A DNA stretch of 64,000 nt from Clostridium sp. cel8 (GTDB taxonomy: Bacteria > Bacillota > Clostridia > Clostridiales > Clostridiaceae): contig NZ_JACGAG010000009.1 in the NCBI RefSeq assembly GCF_014050525.1, positions 1 through 64,000 on the forward strand, written 5' to 3'. The notes below the pieces were generated by a model. It searched no databases and had not been told where the DNA came from. It saw only the letters and a list, made by a program, of their open reading frames with translations. The translations under genes were made by a program, and so were the position numbers. Numbering within the stretch: the first letter of the stretch is position 1; every line of letters starts with the position of its first letter. This document shows positions 1 through 8,136 of the stretch, one piece after another.

Positions 1-80
1 TCCGAACAGGCAAGTTAAGCTTCATTGTGCCGATGGTACTGCAGAGGAGGCTCTGTGGGAGAGTAGGTAGCTGCCAGGTA
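1..80 (+). rRNA. rrf: 5S ribosomal RNA, 3' part (5' end outside window)
   Basis: The first 80 bases read as the 3' two thirds of a bacterial 5S rRNA: the loop-B-like TCCGAACAGG, the GCCGATGGTACTGC segment and the closing GGTAGCTGCCAGGT. The gene starts before the window, so an rRNA operon ends here. An intrinsic terminator follows within a few bases. The exact 3' end is uncertain by a few bases because the pairing 5' end is not visible. Confidence 0.93.
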
Positions 81-86
81 AGAATT

Positions 87-126
87 AAGGAGTAAATAAA
101 CAAAAAGTTTATTTACTCCTTTTTAG
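87..126 (+). terminator. Intrinsic terminator of the rRNA operon
   Basis: A 15-bp perfect stem (AAGGAGTAAATAAAC, loop AAAAA, GTTTATTTACTCCTT) is followed by a T run. It lies directly behind the 5S rRNA and ahead of the convergent sirtuin gene. Confidence 0.9.
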
Positions 127-154
127 TGTATAAATATTTAATTCCAATTTGTTA

Positions 155-877
155 TTATAATACGCTTTTAAGAACTTTACCTACGCTATCATGTATGACA
201 ATATCAGCTTTGTTATCATATTGAGTTGAGGATTTATTTATAAGTACAAGATACTTTCCATTAAAGTAGTCAATCAATCCAGCTGCAGGATAAACTACAA
301 GGGATGTGCCACCTACTATTAACATATCTGCGTTTTTTATGTGATATATTGATCTATTTAATATATCCATATTCAAACCTTCTTCATATAGTACTACATC
401 TGGTTTTACAATTCCACCGCACTTATCACATTTAGGAATGTCAGGACTTTTTAATATATAGTCTAAATCGAAGAATTTATGACACTTAGTACAGTAATTT
501 CTGTGTACAGAACCATGAAGTTCAAGTACATTTTTTGAACCGGCCATTTGATGAAGTCCATCTATATTTTGAGTTATAATGGCCTTTAGCTTTTTTTGAT
601 TTTCTAGTTTAGCTAGAGCATAATGTGCATCATTTGGCTTAGCATCTTTGTATACCATTTTATTTTTATAAAAGTCAAAAAAATCTTCAGTATGCGATAC
701 AAAGAAACTATGATTTAACATTACTTCCGGTGGATAGGAGAAATTATTTTTAGTTTTGTATAGACCTGTTTCTGATCTAAAATCAGGTATATTAGATTCA
801 GTAGAAACCCCTGCCCCACCAAAGAATACTATATTATTGCTAGAATTTATAGCTGATTTTAAATTTTCGTATAACAT
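155..877 (-). CDS. cobB: NAD-dependent protein deacylase, Sir2 (sirtuin) family
   Basis: The enzyme removes acyl groups from lysine side chains using NAD, giving O-acyl-ADP-ribose and nicotinamide; it acts in the cytoplasm. The 240 residues are normal length for a bacterial sirtuin. The NAD-binding GAGVSTESNIPDFRS is at about 21-35, TQNIDGLH at 102-109, and the catalytic histidine is H121 in LHGS. A four-cysteine zinc site (C129, C132, C150, C153) is intact. The ATG is preceded by AGAGGTG. It is the last of three co-directional minus-strand genes after corA and the LD-carboxypeptidase and converges on the rRNA operon. The substrate (deacetylation versus longer acyl chains) cannot be read from the sequence with certainty. 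Confidence 0.93.
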   Translation of the reverse strand: MLYENLKSAINSSNNIVFFGGAGVSTESNIPDFRSETGLYKTKNNFSYPPEVMLNHSFFVSHTEDFFDFYKNKMVYKDAKPNDAHYALAKLENQKKLKAIITQNIDGLHQMAGSKNVLELHGSVHRNYCTKCHKFFDLDYILKSPDIPKCDKCGGIVKPDVVLYEEGLNMDILNRSIYHIKNADMLIVGGTSLVVYPAAGLIDYFNGKYLVLINKSSTQYDNKADIVIHDSVGKVLKSVL

Positions 878-926
878 AAAAACACCTCTTTAATTAATTA
901 TTATATCATAAAAATTAAACTGTTTA

Positions 927-1862
927 TTATGAAACAACTGGCTCTAATACAGAGATTATTTGATTTTTGCAATCTATTGATACATTTGCGCCTATTGGAA
1001 TAGTTAGTCTTGGGTAAGAATGTCCACATTGAAAATTAATTATAGTTGGTTTTCCAATGCTAATAACTCTATCTTCTAAAATTTCATCTAGTGTAAAACT
1101 TCGTTCATAATTAGAAAGAGTACAATTTGTAAATTGACCTAGTATTATTCCACTGCATTCTTGGAGTTTGTTACTTAAGATAAGTTGAGTTAACATTTTA
1201 TCAATTTTATATGGTTCTTCATTTACGTCTTCTATAAATAGTATTTTATCTTTAGTATCTATTTCATAAGGAGTTCCTATAGTGCCTGATATAAGGGATA
1301 AGTTCCCTCCTACTAATATTCCGCTTGCTGAGGTTTCATTCAAATTTTTTAAATTTCTCAGATAGTTGTTAGATATGCCTTTCACATTTTTTATCTTGAA
1401 TGGTTTGTATCCATAAGTTAGTGTATTTAAAAAACTCTCTAAAGTGATTTTATCTTCTAAGTTGGAATTACACATTGGAGAATGAAATGTTACAAAGTTA
1501 CATTTTGAATAAATAGTATTAATTAGCACAGTTATATCACTAAATCCTGCAAATATTTTTGGATGCTTTTTTATAATATTGAAATCTATAAGAGGTAAAA
1601 TACGCATAGCTCCATAACCACCACGAACACATAATATCATGTCTACACTATCATCTTGAAACATATCCATTAGATCATTTGCACGATCTATATCATTGCC
1701 AGCTAAATATCCCCATTTGTCATATATATGTTTGCCTTCTTTTACATTAAAACCGAGATCTTTTAAAATTTTAATGCTATTTTTAATATCTTCGGGTTTT
1801 ATAAAGCTGGAAGGTGATATGATTCCAATTGTATCACCTTTTTTTAATCTTTTTCCTAACAA
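927..1862 (-). CDS. ldcA: LD-carboxypeptidase, peptidase family S66 (LdcA/MccF type)
   Basis: S66 enzymes cleave an L,D bond of murein tetrapeptides during cell-wall recycling; related MccF proteins inactivate microcin C. The 311-residue protein has the family signatures: RGGYGAMR at about 80-87, the nucleophile S108 in the GFSDIT elbow, E211 in LFIEDVNEEP and H281 in QCGHSYPR, which together form the Ser-Glu-His triad. There is no signal peptide, so it should be cytoplasmic. The start is TTG, preceded by a GGTGAT ribosome site. It begins 15 bases after the corA stop, so the two are probably co-transcribed. LdcA versus MccF activity is not separable here, but the general family is clear. Confidence 0.88.
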   Translation of the reverse strand: MLGKRLKKGDTIGIISPSSFIKPEDIKNSIKILKDLGFNVKEGKHIYDKWGYLAGNDIDRANDLMDMFQDDSVDMILCVRGGYGAMRILPLIDFNIIKKHPKIFAGFSDITVLINTIYSKCNFVTFHSPMCNSNLEDKITLESFLNTLTYGYKPFKIKNVKGISNNYLRNLKNLNETSASGILVGGNLSLISGTIGTPYEIDTKDKILFIEDVNEEPYKIDKMLTQLILSNKLQECSGIILGQFTNCTLSNYERSFTLDEILEDRVISIGKPTIINFQCGHSYPRLTIPIGANVSIDCKNQIISVLEPVVS

Positions 1863-1877
1863 ATAATATCACCATCC

Positions 1878-2819
1878 TTAAAATAAATCTTTCTTCTTGA
1901 GAAAAATAATAGAAATTATACAAATTATAGCCGTAATACCATATATTAGCCAAAAACTGTTTGCATGTTTAGCAAGAGGAATTCCGGCTACATTCATTCC
2001 AAATGAACCAAATATTATATTTGGTATAGAAAGTACAATCGTTATAGAGGCCAGTAGTTTCATTACAATATTTAGATTGTTTGATATTACAGATCCAAAG
2101 GCATCCATAGTACCTGTTAATATATTATTATATATATTTGTCATTTCTATTGCTTGTTTATTTTCAATTATAACATCTTCTAAAATATCTTGATCCTCAG
2201 GGTATTTTTGTAATAACTCAAGTTTTAACATTTTTTCAAGAGTTATTTCATTTGCTTTTAAAGAAGTAGAAAAGTAAACTAGAGATTTTTCAAGTGAAAG
2301 AAGTTGAATGAATTCTTTATTCCTCATAGATTTTTGAAGTTTTTGTTCTATCATAACACTCTTTTTATCTATTTGTCTTAGGTATATAAGATAGTAACTT
2401 GATATTCTATATAGTATTTGAAGGATAAATCTTGATCTTTTAAAAGTGTAAAAAGATCTTACCTTTCTATCTATGAAATCTATTAATATTTTACTATTTT
2501 TCAAGCATATAGTTATTATAGTGGATTCAGTATGAATTATGCCTAAAGGATAGGAATCATAAGTCAAGGAGTTATCTTCCATCTCCGTAAATGGAATATC
2601 TACTATAACAAGTAAGTTATTATCTTCTATATCTATACGAGAAGTTTCTTCTTCATCTAGAGCAGCTTTTAGGAATTCCATTGATACACCTGATTCTTTA
2701 GAGATTAATAGTAAATCTTCATTAGAAGGAGCTACAATGTTTATCCAGCATCCAGGTTCTATGGTATCTAATGATTTTAGTGTACCTGATTCGTCTATAG
2801 TTTTGTAAATTGATATCAT
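1878..2819 (-). CDS. corA: CorA-family divalent cation (Mg2+/Co2+) transport protein
   Basis: This is a homopentameric inner-membrane channel for magnesium and sometimes cobalt or nickel. The 313 residues show a long soluble charged N-terminal part, a helical stalk and two C-terminal membrane helices (about 255-273 and 288-308). The diagnostic GMN motif of the pore mouth lies at 274-276, inside YGMN-like context SFGMNVAG, and the positively charged tail KKKD is present. AGGAGG precedes the ATG. It is the first gene of the minus-strand group corA - LD-carboxypeptidase - sirtuin. No Mg-sensing leader was recognised upstream. Confidence 0.92.
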   Translation of the reverse strand: MISIYKTIDESGTLKSLDTIEPGCWINIVAPSNEDLLLISKESGVSMEFLKAALDEEETSRIDIEDNNLLVIVDIPFTEMEDNSLTYDSYPLGIIHTESTIITICLKNSKILIDFIDRKVRSFYTFKRSRFILQILYRISSYYLIYLRQIDKKSVMIEQKLQKSMRNKEFIQLLSLEKSLVYFSTSLKANEITLEKMLKLELLQKYPEDQDILEDVIIENKQAIEMTNIYNNILTGTMDAFGSVISNNLNIVMKLLASITIVLSIPNIIFGSFGMNVAGIPLAKHANSFWLIYGITAIICIISIIFLKKKDLF

Positions 2820-3145
2820 GTAAATTCCTCCTATGTGTCTAGTGATTATCTGTTAATATTTAAGAATCTACTAGAGAATAATTATATTATATCTTATGTA
2901 ATGTATTTGTGAAAATAATATAATTATTATTTATATGTATATATAAAAGTAGTTAATATGTATTTCTATATGAATATAATATATAGATAAATAAGTGATA
3001 GTTATAAAGATTAAATAACCCCACAGATTAAATATTATTATACTTTGTAAAAAATGCAGTAAGATTGAATAATTATCTAAATTAAGGTCAATAATTTTGA
3101 TAGAATTATTTATTTAATTTAAGAATTGACTGACGGGGGGATATT
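2820..3145. other. Divergent intergenic region between corA and gin
   Basis: These 326 bases are very AT-rich and hold the promoters of corA (leftward) and gin (rightward). No convincing sigma-A hexamer pair, riboswitch or RNA gene was seen. The right end carries the ribosome site of gin (GGGGGGATATT before the ATG). Confidence 0.5.
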
Positions 3146-3358
3146 ATGAATAAAATACATTGTATTATATGTGGAAAAGTTTTGAGTGATGGTATTATAA
3201 TATATAATAAAGGAATATGCAAGTGTTGTGAGGAAAGATTAATGAATTTAAAGTTTGATACAGATTTCTATGATCATTATAAAAGGTGTATAAAGAGATC
3301 TATAGTACCTTTAATAATAAAAGGAGAGGAATTAAATTGTCAGAATTACCGCTTTTAG
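3146..3358 (+). CDS. csfB: Anti-sigma-G factor Gin (CsfB-like)
   Basis: This 70-residue protein has the layout of Gin/CsfB, a small zinc-binding inhibitor that keeps the forespore sigma factor SigG inactive until engulfment is complete. It has C6-x2-C9 near the N terminus and C25-x-C27-C28 further on, fitting a two-pair zinc module. The context supports the call: in B. subtilis csfB lies just before the decarboxylase yaaO, tmk, holB and yaaT, the same order as here. A GGGGGG-type ribosome site precedes the ATG. Its last 22 bases overlap the decarboxylase start. The function in this organism is inferred from family and synteny. Confidence 0.8.
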   Translation: MNKIHCIICGKVLSDGIIIYNKGICKCCEERLMNLKFDTDFYDHYKRCIKRSIVPLIIKGEELNCQNYRF

Positions 3359-4761
3359 AAGGGGTTTTAAACTATGTTAAAGAAAATAATATATCCTTTT
3401 GTATGCCAGGACATAAAAGTGGCAAAGGATTTTATAGAACTTCAATTGGGAAGGAGTTTTTAGATAATATAAATAAATTTGATATTACTGAAGTAGATGG
3501 AGTAGATAATCTTCATGATCAAAATGGAATAATTTTAGAAGCAAGTAATAGACTTTCAGATTTTTATGGAAGTAAAAAGTCTTATTTTTTAGTAAATGGC
3601 AGTACTTCAGGCAATATGGTAATGATATTTGCAAGTTTAAACGAAGGTGATAAAGTAATTGTAGAGAGAAATTGTCATAGTTCTATACTAAATTCTATAA
3701 TTATGAGAAAACTTATACCTGTATATGTAGAAGATGTATTAAGTAGTGAATTAAATGCTCCTAGTGTTATAAATATGGAGCATTTTTTACATATAGTTAA
3801 AAATAATAGAGATGCAAAGGCGGTAATAGTTACTTACCCAAATTATTATGGATTGTGTAGTGATTTAAAGTCTATAATAAATATTTCAAGGAAATATGGA
3901 ATGAAGGTATTGGTGGACTCTGCCCATGGATCACATTTTGGAGTTTCAAATAACATTCCTGAAAGTGCAGTAAAGTTAGGAGCTGATATGGTAGTTATGA
4001 GTGTGCATAAAACATTGCCTAGTTTTACTCAAACGGCGTATCTTCATGTAAATAATGAACATGATATTTCACGAGCGGACTTATATTTTCATATGTTTTT
4101 GAGTACAAGCCCTTCTTATTTGGCATTGTGTTCTATGGATTATGGCAGATTTTATCTTGAAAAGTATGGGAAAAATGATTACGATAAACTTATTTCTATA
4201 ATTAATGTATTTACTCATAAGATAAATTCTATAAATGGAATGAAAATAGTAGATAGGACATATGCAAAGAATTTTAAATTTTTATGGGATATGGATCCAA
4301 CAAGATATGTTATAAATTTAGATAGAGGATATAGTGCAGGTAGTCTATCTAAGTATTTAAGAAAAAATAAAATACAAATTGAGATGAATGATGGAAGTAA
4401 TTTAGTTTTAATTTTATCTCCTTTTAACAGTAGAGATGATTTTGAAAGATTATACGAAGTACTTAAAAATTCTCCACTTGAGGAAATGAAAAGTAAATAT
4501 GTTCAGAACATATATCATAAAATACCTGAGGTCAAAATTACACCAAGTGATACTATTAATAGAAAGAAGGAAATTGTAGGTATCAAGGATTCAGTAGGAC
4601 GAATTTGTGGTAAAAGTGTGATACCATATCCACCAGGAGTGCCTATAGTATGTCCCGGGGAATTAATAGATTTGAATGTAGTAAAAACAATAGAGTATTA
4701 TAGAGATAATAAAGTAAATTTAATAGGAATAGATAAAAATGGAATAGAGGTAATAAGTTAA
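3337..4761 (+). CDS. Orn/Lys/Arg decarboxylase family protein (PLP-dependent, YaaO-like)
   Basis: This is a fold-type I PLP enzyme of the group III amino-acid decarboxylases, which make cadaverine, putrescine or agmatine. I place the start at TTG 3337, after AAGGAGAGGA, giving 474 residues; an upstream in-frame start at 3286 would lie deep inside gin. The N-terminal substrate-loop motif PGHKSG, the cofactor-binding DSAHGSH (about 194-200) and the Schiff-base lysine in SVHKTLPSFTQ (about K225) are all present. The length is typical of the short YaaO/SpeA-type clade that lacks the wing domain of inducible E. coli decarboxylases. The substrate (arginine or lysine) is not decided by the sequence. 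Confidence 0.88.
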   Translation: MSELPLLEGVLNYVKENNISFCMPGHKSGKGFYRTSIGKEFLDNINKFDITEVDGVDNLHDQNGIILEASNRLSDFYGSKKSYFLVNGSTSGNMVMIFASLNEGDKVIVERNCHSSILNSIIMRKLIPVYVEDVLSSELNAPSVINMEHFLHIVKNNRDAKAVIVTYPNYYGLCSDLKSIINISRKYGMKVLVDSAHGSHFGVSNNIPESAVKLGADMVVMSVHKTLPSFTQTAYLHVNNEHDISRADLYFHMFLSTSPSYLALCSMDYGRFYLEKYGKNDYDKLISIINVFTHKINSINGMKIVDRTYAKNFKFLWDMDPTRYVINLDRGYSAGSLSKYLRKNKIQIEMNDGSNLVLILSPFNSRDDFERLYEVLKNSPLEEMKSKYVQNIYHKIPEVKITPSDTINRKKEIVGIKDSVGRICGKSVIPYPPGVPIVCPGELIDLNVVKTIEYYRDNKVNLIGIDKNGIEVIS

Positions 4762-4780
4762 AGCTTAGGAGGAAATACAT

Positions 4781-5461
4781 ATGAATGGTAAGTTAATTGT
4801 AATAGAAAGTGGATCTGATGGAAGTGGGAAGGCCACACAGTCTAAAATGTTATATGATAGATTAGTTAATGAGAACTATAAGGTTAAAAAGGTGGAGTTT
4901 CCTAATTATAAAAGTCAATCATCTTCTATTATAAAAATGTATCTTAATGGAGATTTTGGTAGTAAGCCTGAAGATGTAAATGCCTATGTAGCATCTACAT
5001 TTTATGCTGTAGATAGATTTGCATCTTATAAAATGGAATGGGAGAAATTCTATAAAGATGGTGGTATTATAATAGCTGATAGATATACTACATCAAATAT
5101 GGTGCATCAGGCATCTAAAATAGATGATAATAAAGAAAGAGATCATTTTTTGGATTGGCTTAGAAATCTTGAATATAAATTATATGGACTTCCAGAACCG
5201 GATTGTGTTGTGTTTTTAGATGTACCACCTAATTACAGTATAAAGCTTATGGATAAAAGATCAAATAAGTTTACAGGTAATAATAAAAAAGATATACACG
5301 AGTCAAACTCTGAATATTTAATGAAGTGTTATAAAAATTCACTGTATGTTGCAAATAAATATGGATGGAATAAGATAAATTGTATAGAAAACAATAAGAT
5401 TATGGAAATAGAAGCCATACATAATTGTGTGTATAATTTAGTTTTAACATATTTAAAGTAG
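4781..5461 (+). CDS. tmk: Thymidylate kinase (dTMP kinase), clostridial variant
   Basis: The enzyme phosphorylates dTMP to dTDP for DNA synthesis. The 226-residue P-loop kinase has IESGSDGSGKATQ at 8-20, the DRY motif in IIADRYTTSN, and DCVVFLDVPP leading into the lid region. In most Tmk proteins the P-loop reads GxDGxGK(T/S)T; here the residue after the lysine is alanine (A18), with threonine next. The lid is followed by a stretch rich in N and K, making the protein about 15 residues longer than usual. AGGAGG lies 9 bases before ATG. It follows the decarboxylase closely and precedes holB, as in Bacillus, which supports the assignment. Confidence 0.87.
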   Translation: MNGKLIVIESGSDGSGKATQSKMLYDRLVNENYKVKKVEFPNYKSQSSSIIKMYLNGDFGSKPEDVNAYVASTFYAVDRFASYKMEWEKFYKDGGIIIADRYTTSNMVHQASKIDDNKERDHFLDWLRNLEYKLYGLPEPDCVVFLDVPPNYSIKLMDKRSNKFTGNNKKDIHESNSEYLMKCYKNSLYVANKYGWNKINCIENNKIMEIEAIHNCVYNLVLTYLK

Positions 5462-5578
5462 TATCCTAAAATATTGAATTGTGTTAGAATTACATTAATG
5501 TAATTTTCATAAATAATTATATTTGTATTGGATACAGTTTGTATATATTTGTTAAAATCTAATAGGAGGAATTTATAA

Positions 5579-6523
5579 TTGGATTTTGCTGAAATAATAG
5601 GACATGATAAGATAAAGTCACAGATACTTAGAGAAATAAAACTTAATAGATTTTCTCATGCTCATATTATTGTAGGAGAAGATGGAATAGGCAAGAGTAT
5701 TATTGCCCTGGAAACAGCTAAAATAATAGTAAATAACAAAAAAACAGGATTTAGTACTGATATTATAGAATATAAATTGAGAGAAAATAGGAAATCAATT
5801 GGAATAGATGATATAAAGAATATAATAGATGAAACTTCTAAAAAACCTTATGAAGGGAATAAAAAAGTAATTATAGTTTATAATGCAGATCTCATTACAG
5901 AAACAGCACAGAATGCTTTTTTAAAGACTATAGAAGAGCCATTTGAAGGTGTATATATAATTTTATTATGTGAAAAAATGGATAATATTTTAGATACAAT
6001 ACAGTCACGATGTGCAGTTTATAAATTAAGCAGACTTAAAGATGATGAGATGATTGAGTTCCTAAATAAGAGATTTCCGAGTTTATCACATGAAGAAAAA
6101 AAATCTATTATAGCATTTAGTGATGGAATACCAGGAAGAGCAGAGAAATTTATACAGGATACATCTTTTCATGAAATAAGAAACACTTCTTTAGACCTTT
6201 TGAAAGATCTTAATAATGGTGATTTAGATGTAATATCTAAGTATTCTAGTTTCTTGTTTAAATATAGAACTGAATGGAAAGAATTATTTACATGTATTCT
6301 ATCATATATAAGAGATGTATTTGTTTATAAGGAAACAGCTAATCAAGAAATGCTTATAAATAGAGATAAGTTTTATGATATAAAATTAATAGGTGAAATG
6401 TTTTCATTCAGTAAATTAAGTTATATTATAGATATCATAAAGAGAGCGGAAAAGAAATTAGAAGCCAATGTTAATCCCAATTTGGTTTTTAACTCCATAA
6501 TCCTTAAAATGCAGGAGGTATAA
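5579..6523 (+). CDS. holB: DNA polymerase III delta' subunit (clamp-loader ATPase-like)
   Basis: Delta' is the stator of the clamp loader that places the sliding clamp on DNA. The 314 residues begin with a DnaX-like AAA+ module: GHDKIKSQI near the N terminus, a P-loop-like GEDGIGKS at 33-40, the SRC motif (IQSRCAVY), and a C-terminal helical collar. The four-cysteine zinc module found after the P-loop in many delta' and DnaX proteins is absent; the equivalent stretch (about 50-60) has no cysteines. The start is TTG, 8 bases after AGGAGG. The gene is immediately followed by ricT, as in B. subtilis. Confidence 0.9.
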   Translation: MDFAEIIGHDKIKSQILREIKLNRFSHAHIIVGEDGIGKSIIALETAKIIVNNKKTGFSTDIIEYKLRENRKSIGIDDIKNIIDETSKKPYEGNKKVIIVYNADLITETAQNAFLKTIEEPFEGVYIILLCEKMDNILDTIQSRCAVYKLSRLKDDEMIEFLNKRFPSLSHEEKKSIIAFSDGIPGRAEKFIQDTSFHEIRNTSLDLLKDLNNGDLDVISKYSSFLFKYRTEWKELFTCILSYIRDVFVYKETANQEMLINRDKFYDIKLIGEMFSFSKLSYIIDIIKRAEKKLEANVNPNLVFNSIILKMQEV

Positions 6524-7444
6524 ATGAAAATGATAACAGTTATAGGAATAAGATTTAAAAAAGCAGGTAAGATATACTATTTTTCACCTAGTGGTTTGAA
6601 TATAAAAAAGTACGATAATGTTATAGTTGAAACATCTAGAGGTGTGGAATTTGGAACTTGTGTAATAGAATCAAAAGAAATATCTGAAGAAGATATAGTA
6701 GCTCCTCTAAAAAATGTACTTAGAGTTGCAACAGAAGAAGATGAAAAAAAACATAGCGAAAATAAGGCAAAGGAAAAGGAGGCATTTTCTATATGCGAGA
6801 AAAAAATAGGAGAGCATAATCTGGAGATGAAACTTATAGATGTTGAATATACATTTGACAATAATAAAGTTATATTTTATTTTACAGCTGATGGAAGGAT
6901 AGATTTTAGAGAGCTTGTGAAAGATCTTGCATCTATATTTAGAACTAGAATAGAATTAAGACAAATAGGAGTTAGAGATGAAGCTAAAATGGTAGGTGGA
7001 CTTGGACCTTGTGGAAGGGTTATGTGTTGTTCTAGTTTCTTAGGTGATTTTGCACCTGTTTCAATAAAGATGGCTAAAGAGCAAAATTTATCACTTAATC
7101 CAACAAAGATTTCAGGTATATGTGGTAGACTTATGTGTTGTTTGAATTATGAACAAGATGCATATGAAGATATAAGAAGGCGTTTGCCTAAAGTTAAATC
7201 TATTGTAGAAACTCCTTATGGGGAAGGTGAAGTTACAGGAAATTCTGTGGTAGAAGAAAGTATAAAGGTTAAAATAAAAAATAAAGATGGAGAGGATACA
7301 ATAAAAGAAGTTTCAATAAATGATGTAAAGCTGATTTCTGGAAGTTATGAAGGAACTATAAATGAAAATGAAGTTAAAGCTGATTTAGAAGATGAAAATT
7401 TAAAAGATGTTGATATAATAAAAGAATTATTTAAAGATGAGTAG
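6524..7444 (+). CDS. ricT: PSP1-domain protein RicT (YaaT), regulatory iron-sulfur complex subunit
   Basis: In B. subtilis YaaT/RicT with RicA and RicF forms an iron-sulfur complex that promotes RNase Y-dependent mRNA processing and speeds Spo0A phosphorelay in sporulation and competence. The 306-residue protein has the PSP1 core, GPCGRVMCC (C163, C168, C169) and ICGRLMCC (C200, C205, C206), the cysteines proposed to bind clusters. The ATG directly follows the holB stop and its ribosome site GGAGG lies inside holB, so the two are translationally coupled. The C-terminal 50 residues are acidic and low in complexity. No RicA or RicF gene is in this window. Confidence 0.9.
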   Translation: MKMITVIGIRFKKAGKIYYFSPSGLNIKKYDNVIVETSRGVEFGTCVIESKEISEEDIVAPLKNVLRVATEEDEKKHSENKAKEKEAFSICEKKIGEHNLEMKLIDVEYTFDNNKVIFYFTADGRIDFRELVKDLASIFRTRIELRQIGVRDEAKMVGGLGPCGRVMCCSSFLGDFAPVSIKMAKEQNLSLNPTKISGICGRLMCCLNYEQDAYEDIRRRLPKVKSIVETPYGEGEVTGNSVVEESIKVKIKNKDGEDTIKEVSINDVKLISGSYEGTINENEVKADLEDENLKDVDIIKELFKDE

Positions 7445-7458
7445 GGGGAACATTTTAG

Positions 7459-7662
7459 ATGAAATCAATATTTAGAGTTACTAATATGAATACTGCAAAG
7501 GACATAAATAAAATAAGAAAAGTTATAGCTAATAATGAAGGAGTTATAGCTTGCCAAATAAATTCGGAAAAAGGAGAAGTAAGTGTAGTATATGATAATT
7601 ACTTTGTAACTAGTGATTCAATAATTCAATCAGTTGAAAATTTGGGGTATACAGTAATCTAA
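7459..7662 (+). CDS. Small HMA-like (CopZ-fold) protein lacking the metal-binding cysteines
   Basis: This 67-residue protein follows the heavy-metal-associated domain pattern: a first beta strand SIFRVTNM, a helix with INKIRKVI, the central GVIACQINSEKGEVSVVYD and the closing SVENLGYTVI. In metal-binding members the loop after strand one carries CxxC; here it is MNTAK with no cysteine, so copper transfer of the usual type is unlikely. AGGGGG precedes the ATG. The gene begins 14 bases after ricT and is probably in its operon. Its role is unknown; a protein-protein interaction domain is one possibility. Confidence 0.7.
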   Translation: MKSIFRVTNMNTAKDINKIRKVIANNEGVIACQINSEKGEVSVVYDNYFVTSDSIIQSVENLGYTVI

Positions 7663-7745
7663 AATTAACTTTTAAAAATTATATAAGTATGATAAAATAT
7701 AAACGAACATAGTTTATGATTTTATTTTACGAGGAGGGTTTTAAT

Positions 7746-7919
7746 ATGGCATATAAAATTACTGATGCATGTGTAAGTTGTGGAACTTGCGCTTCAGAGT
7801 GTCCTGTTGAGGCAATTAGCCAAGGAGATACTCAGTTTGTTATAGATGCAGATACTTGCATTGATTGTGGAAATTGTGCTAATGTATGTCCAGTAGGAGC
7901 AGTAGTTCAAGACGATTAG
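7746..7919 (+). CDS. 2[4Fe-4S] clostridial-type ferredoxin
   Basis: This is a 57-residue electron carrier with two CxxCxxCxxxCP motifs (CVSCGTCASECP and CIDCGNCANVCP), the pattern of the classic clostridial ferredoxin that couples pyruvate oxidation, hydrogenase and other low-potential reactions. I choose the ATG at 7746, 8 bases after GAGGAGGG, rather than an earlier in-frame start at 7716 that would place the ribosome site inside the coding region. It has its own upstream gap of 83 bases and a strong terminator downstream, so it is probably monocistronic. Confidence 0.95.
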   Translation: MAYKITDACVSCGTCASECPVEAISQGDTQFVIDADTCIDCGNCANVCPVGAVVQDD

Positions 7920-7927
7920 CTTAATTT

Positions 7928-7956
7928 AAAAAGGCTACCAAGAGGGTAGTCTTTTT
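7928..7956 (+). terminator. Intrinsic terminator after ferredoxin
   Basis: The stem AAAAGGCTACC / GGGTAGTCTTTT, with one G-T wobble, is followed by a T run, 10 bases after the ferredoxin stop. Confidence 0.85.
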
Positions 7957-8136
7957 AATTGCAAAAAATTAGAGAACCCTATAAATTGTTAAAAATTAGT
8001 TATATTATAAGCGTGAAATATTTTAATATAAAATAAATATTATGGTAAAGACTAGTTAATTTTATACGATTATTTAATATATAGACATTTAATTAAGCAT
8101 GTAAGTACAGTTAAATTAACTAGATGGAGGAGAAAG

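Noticed and set aside
5488-5505. AATTACATTAATGTAATT palindrome before holB
   Set aside because: It is a perfect 18-base palindrome but uses almost only A and T in an AT-rich gap, so it can easily arise by chance. No partner site was seen.
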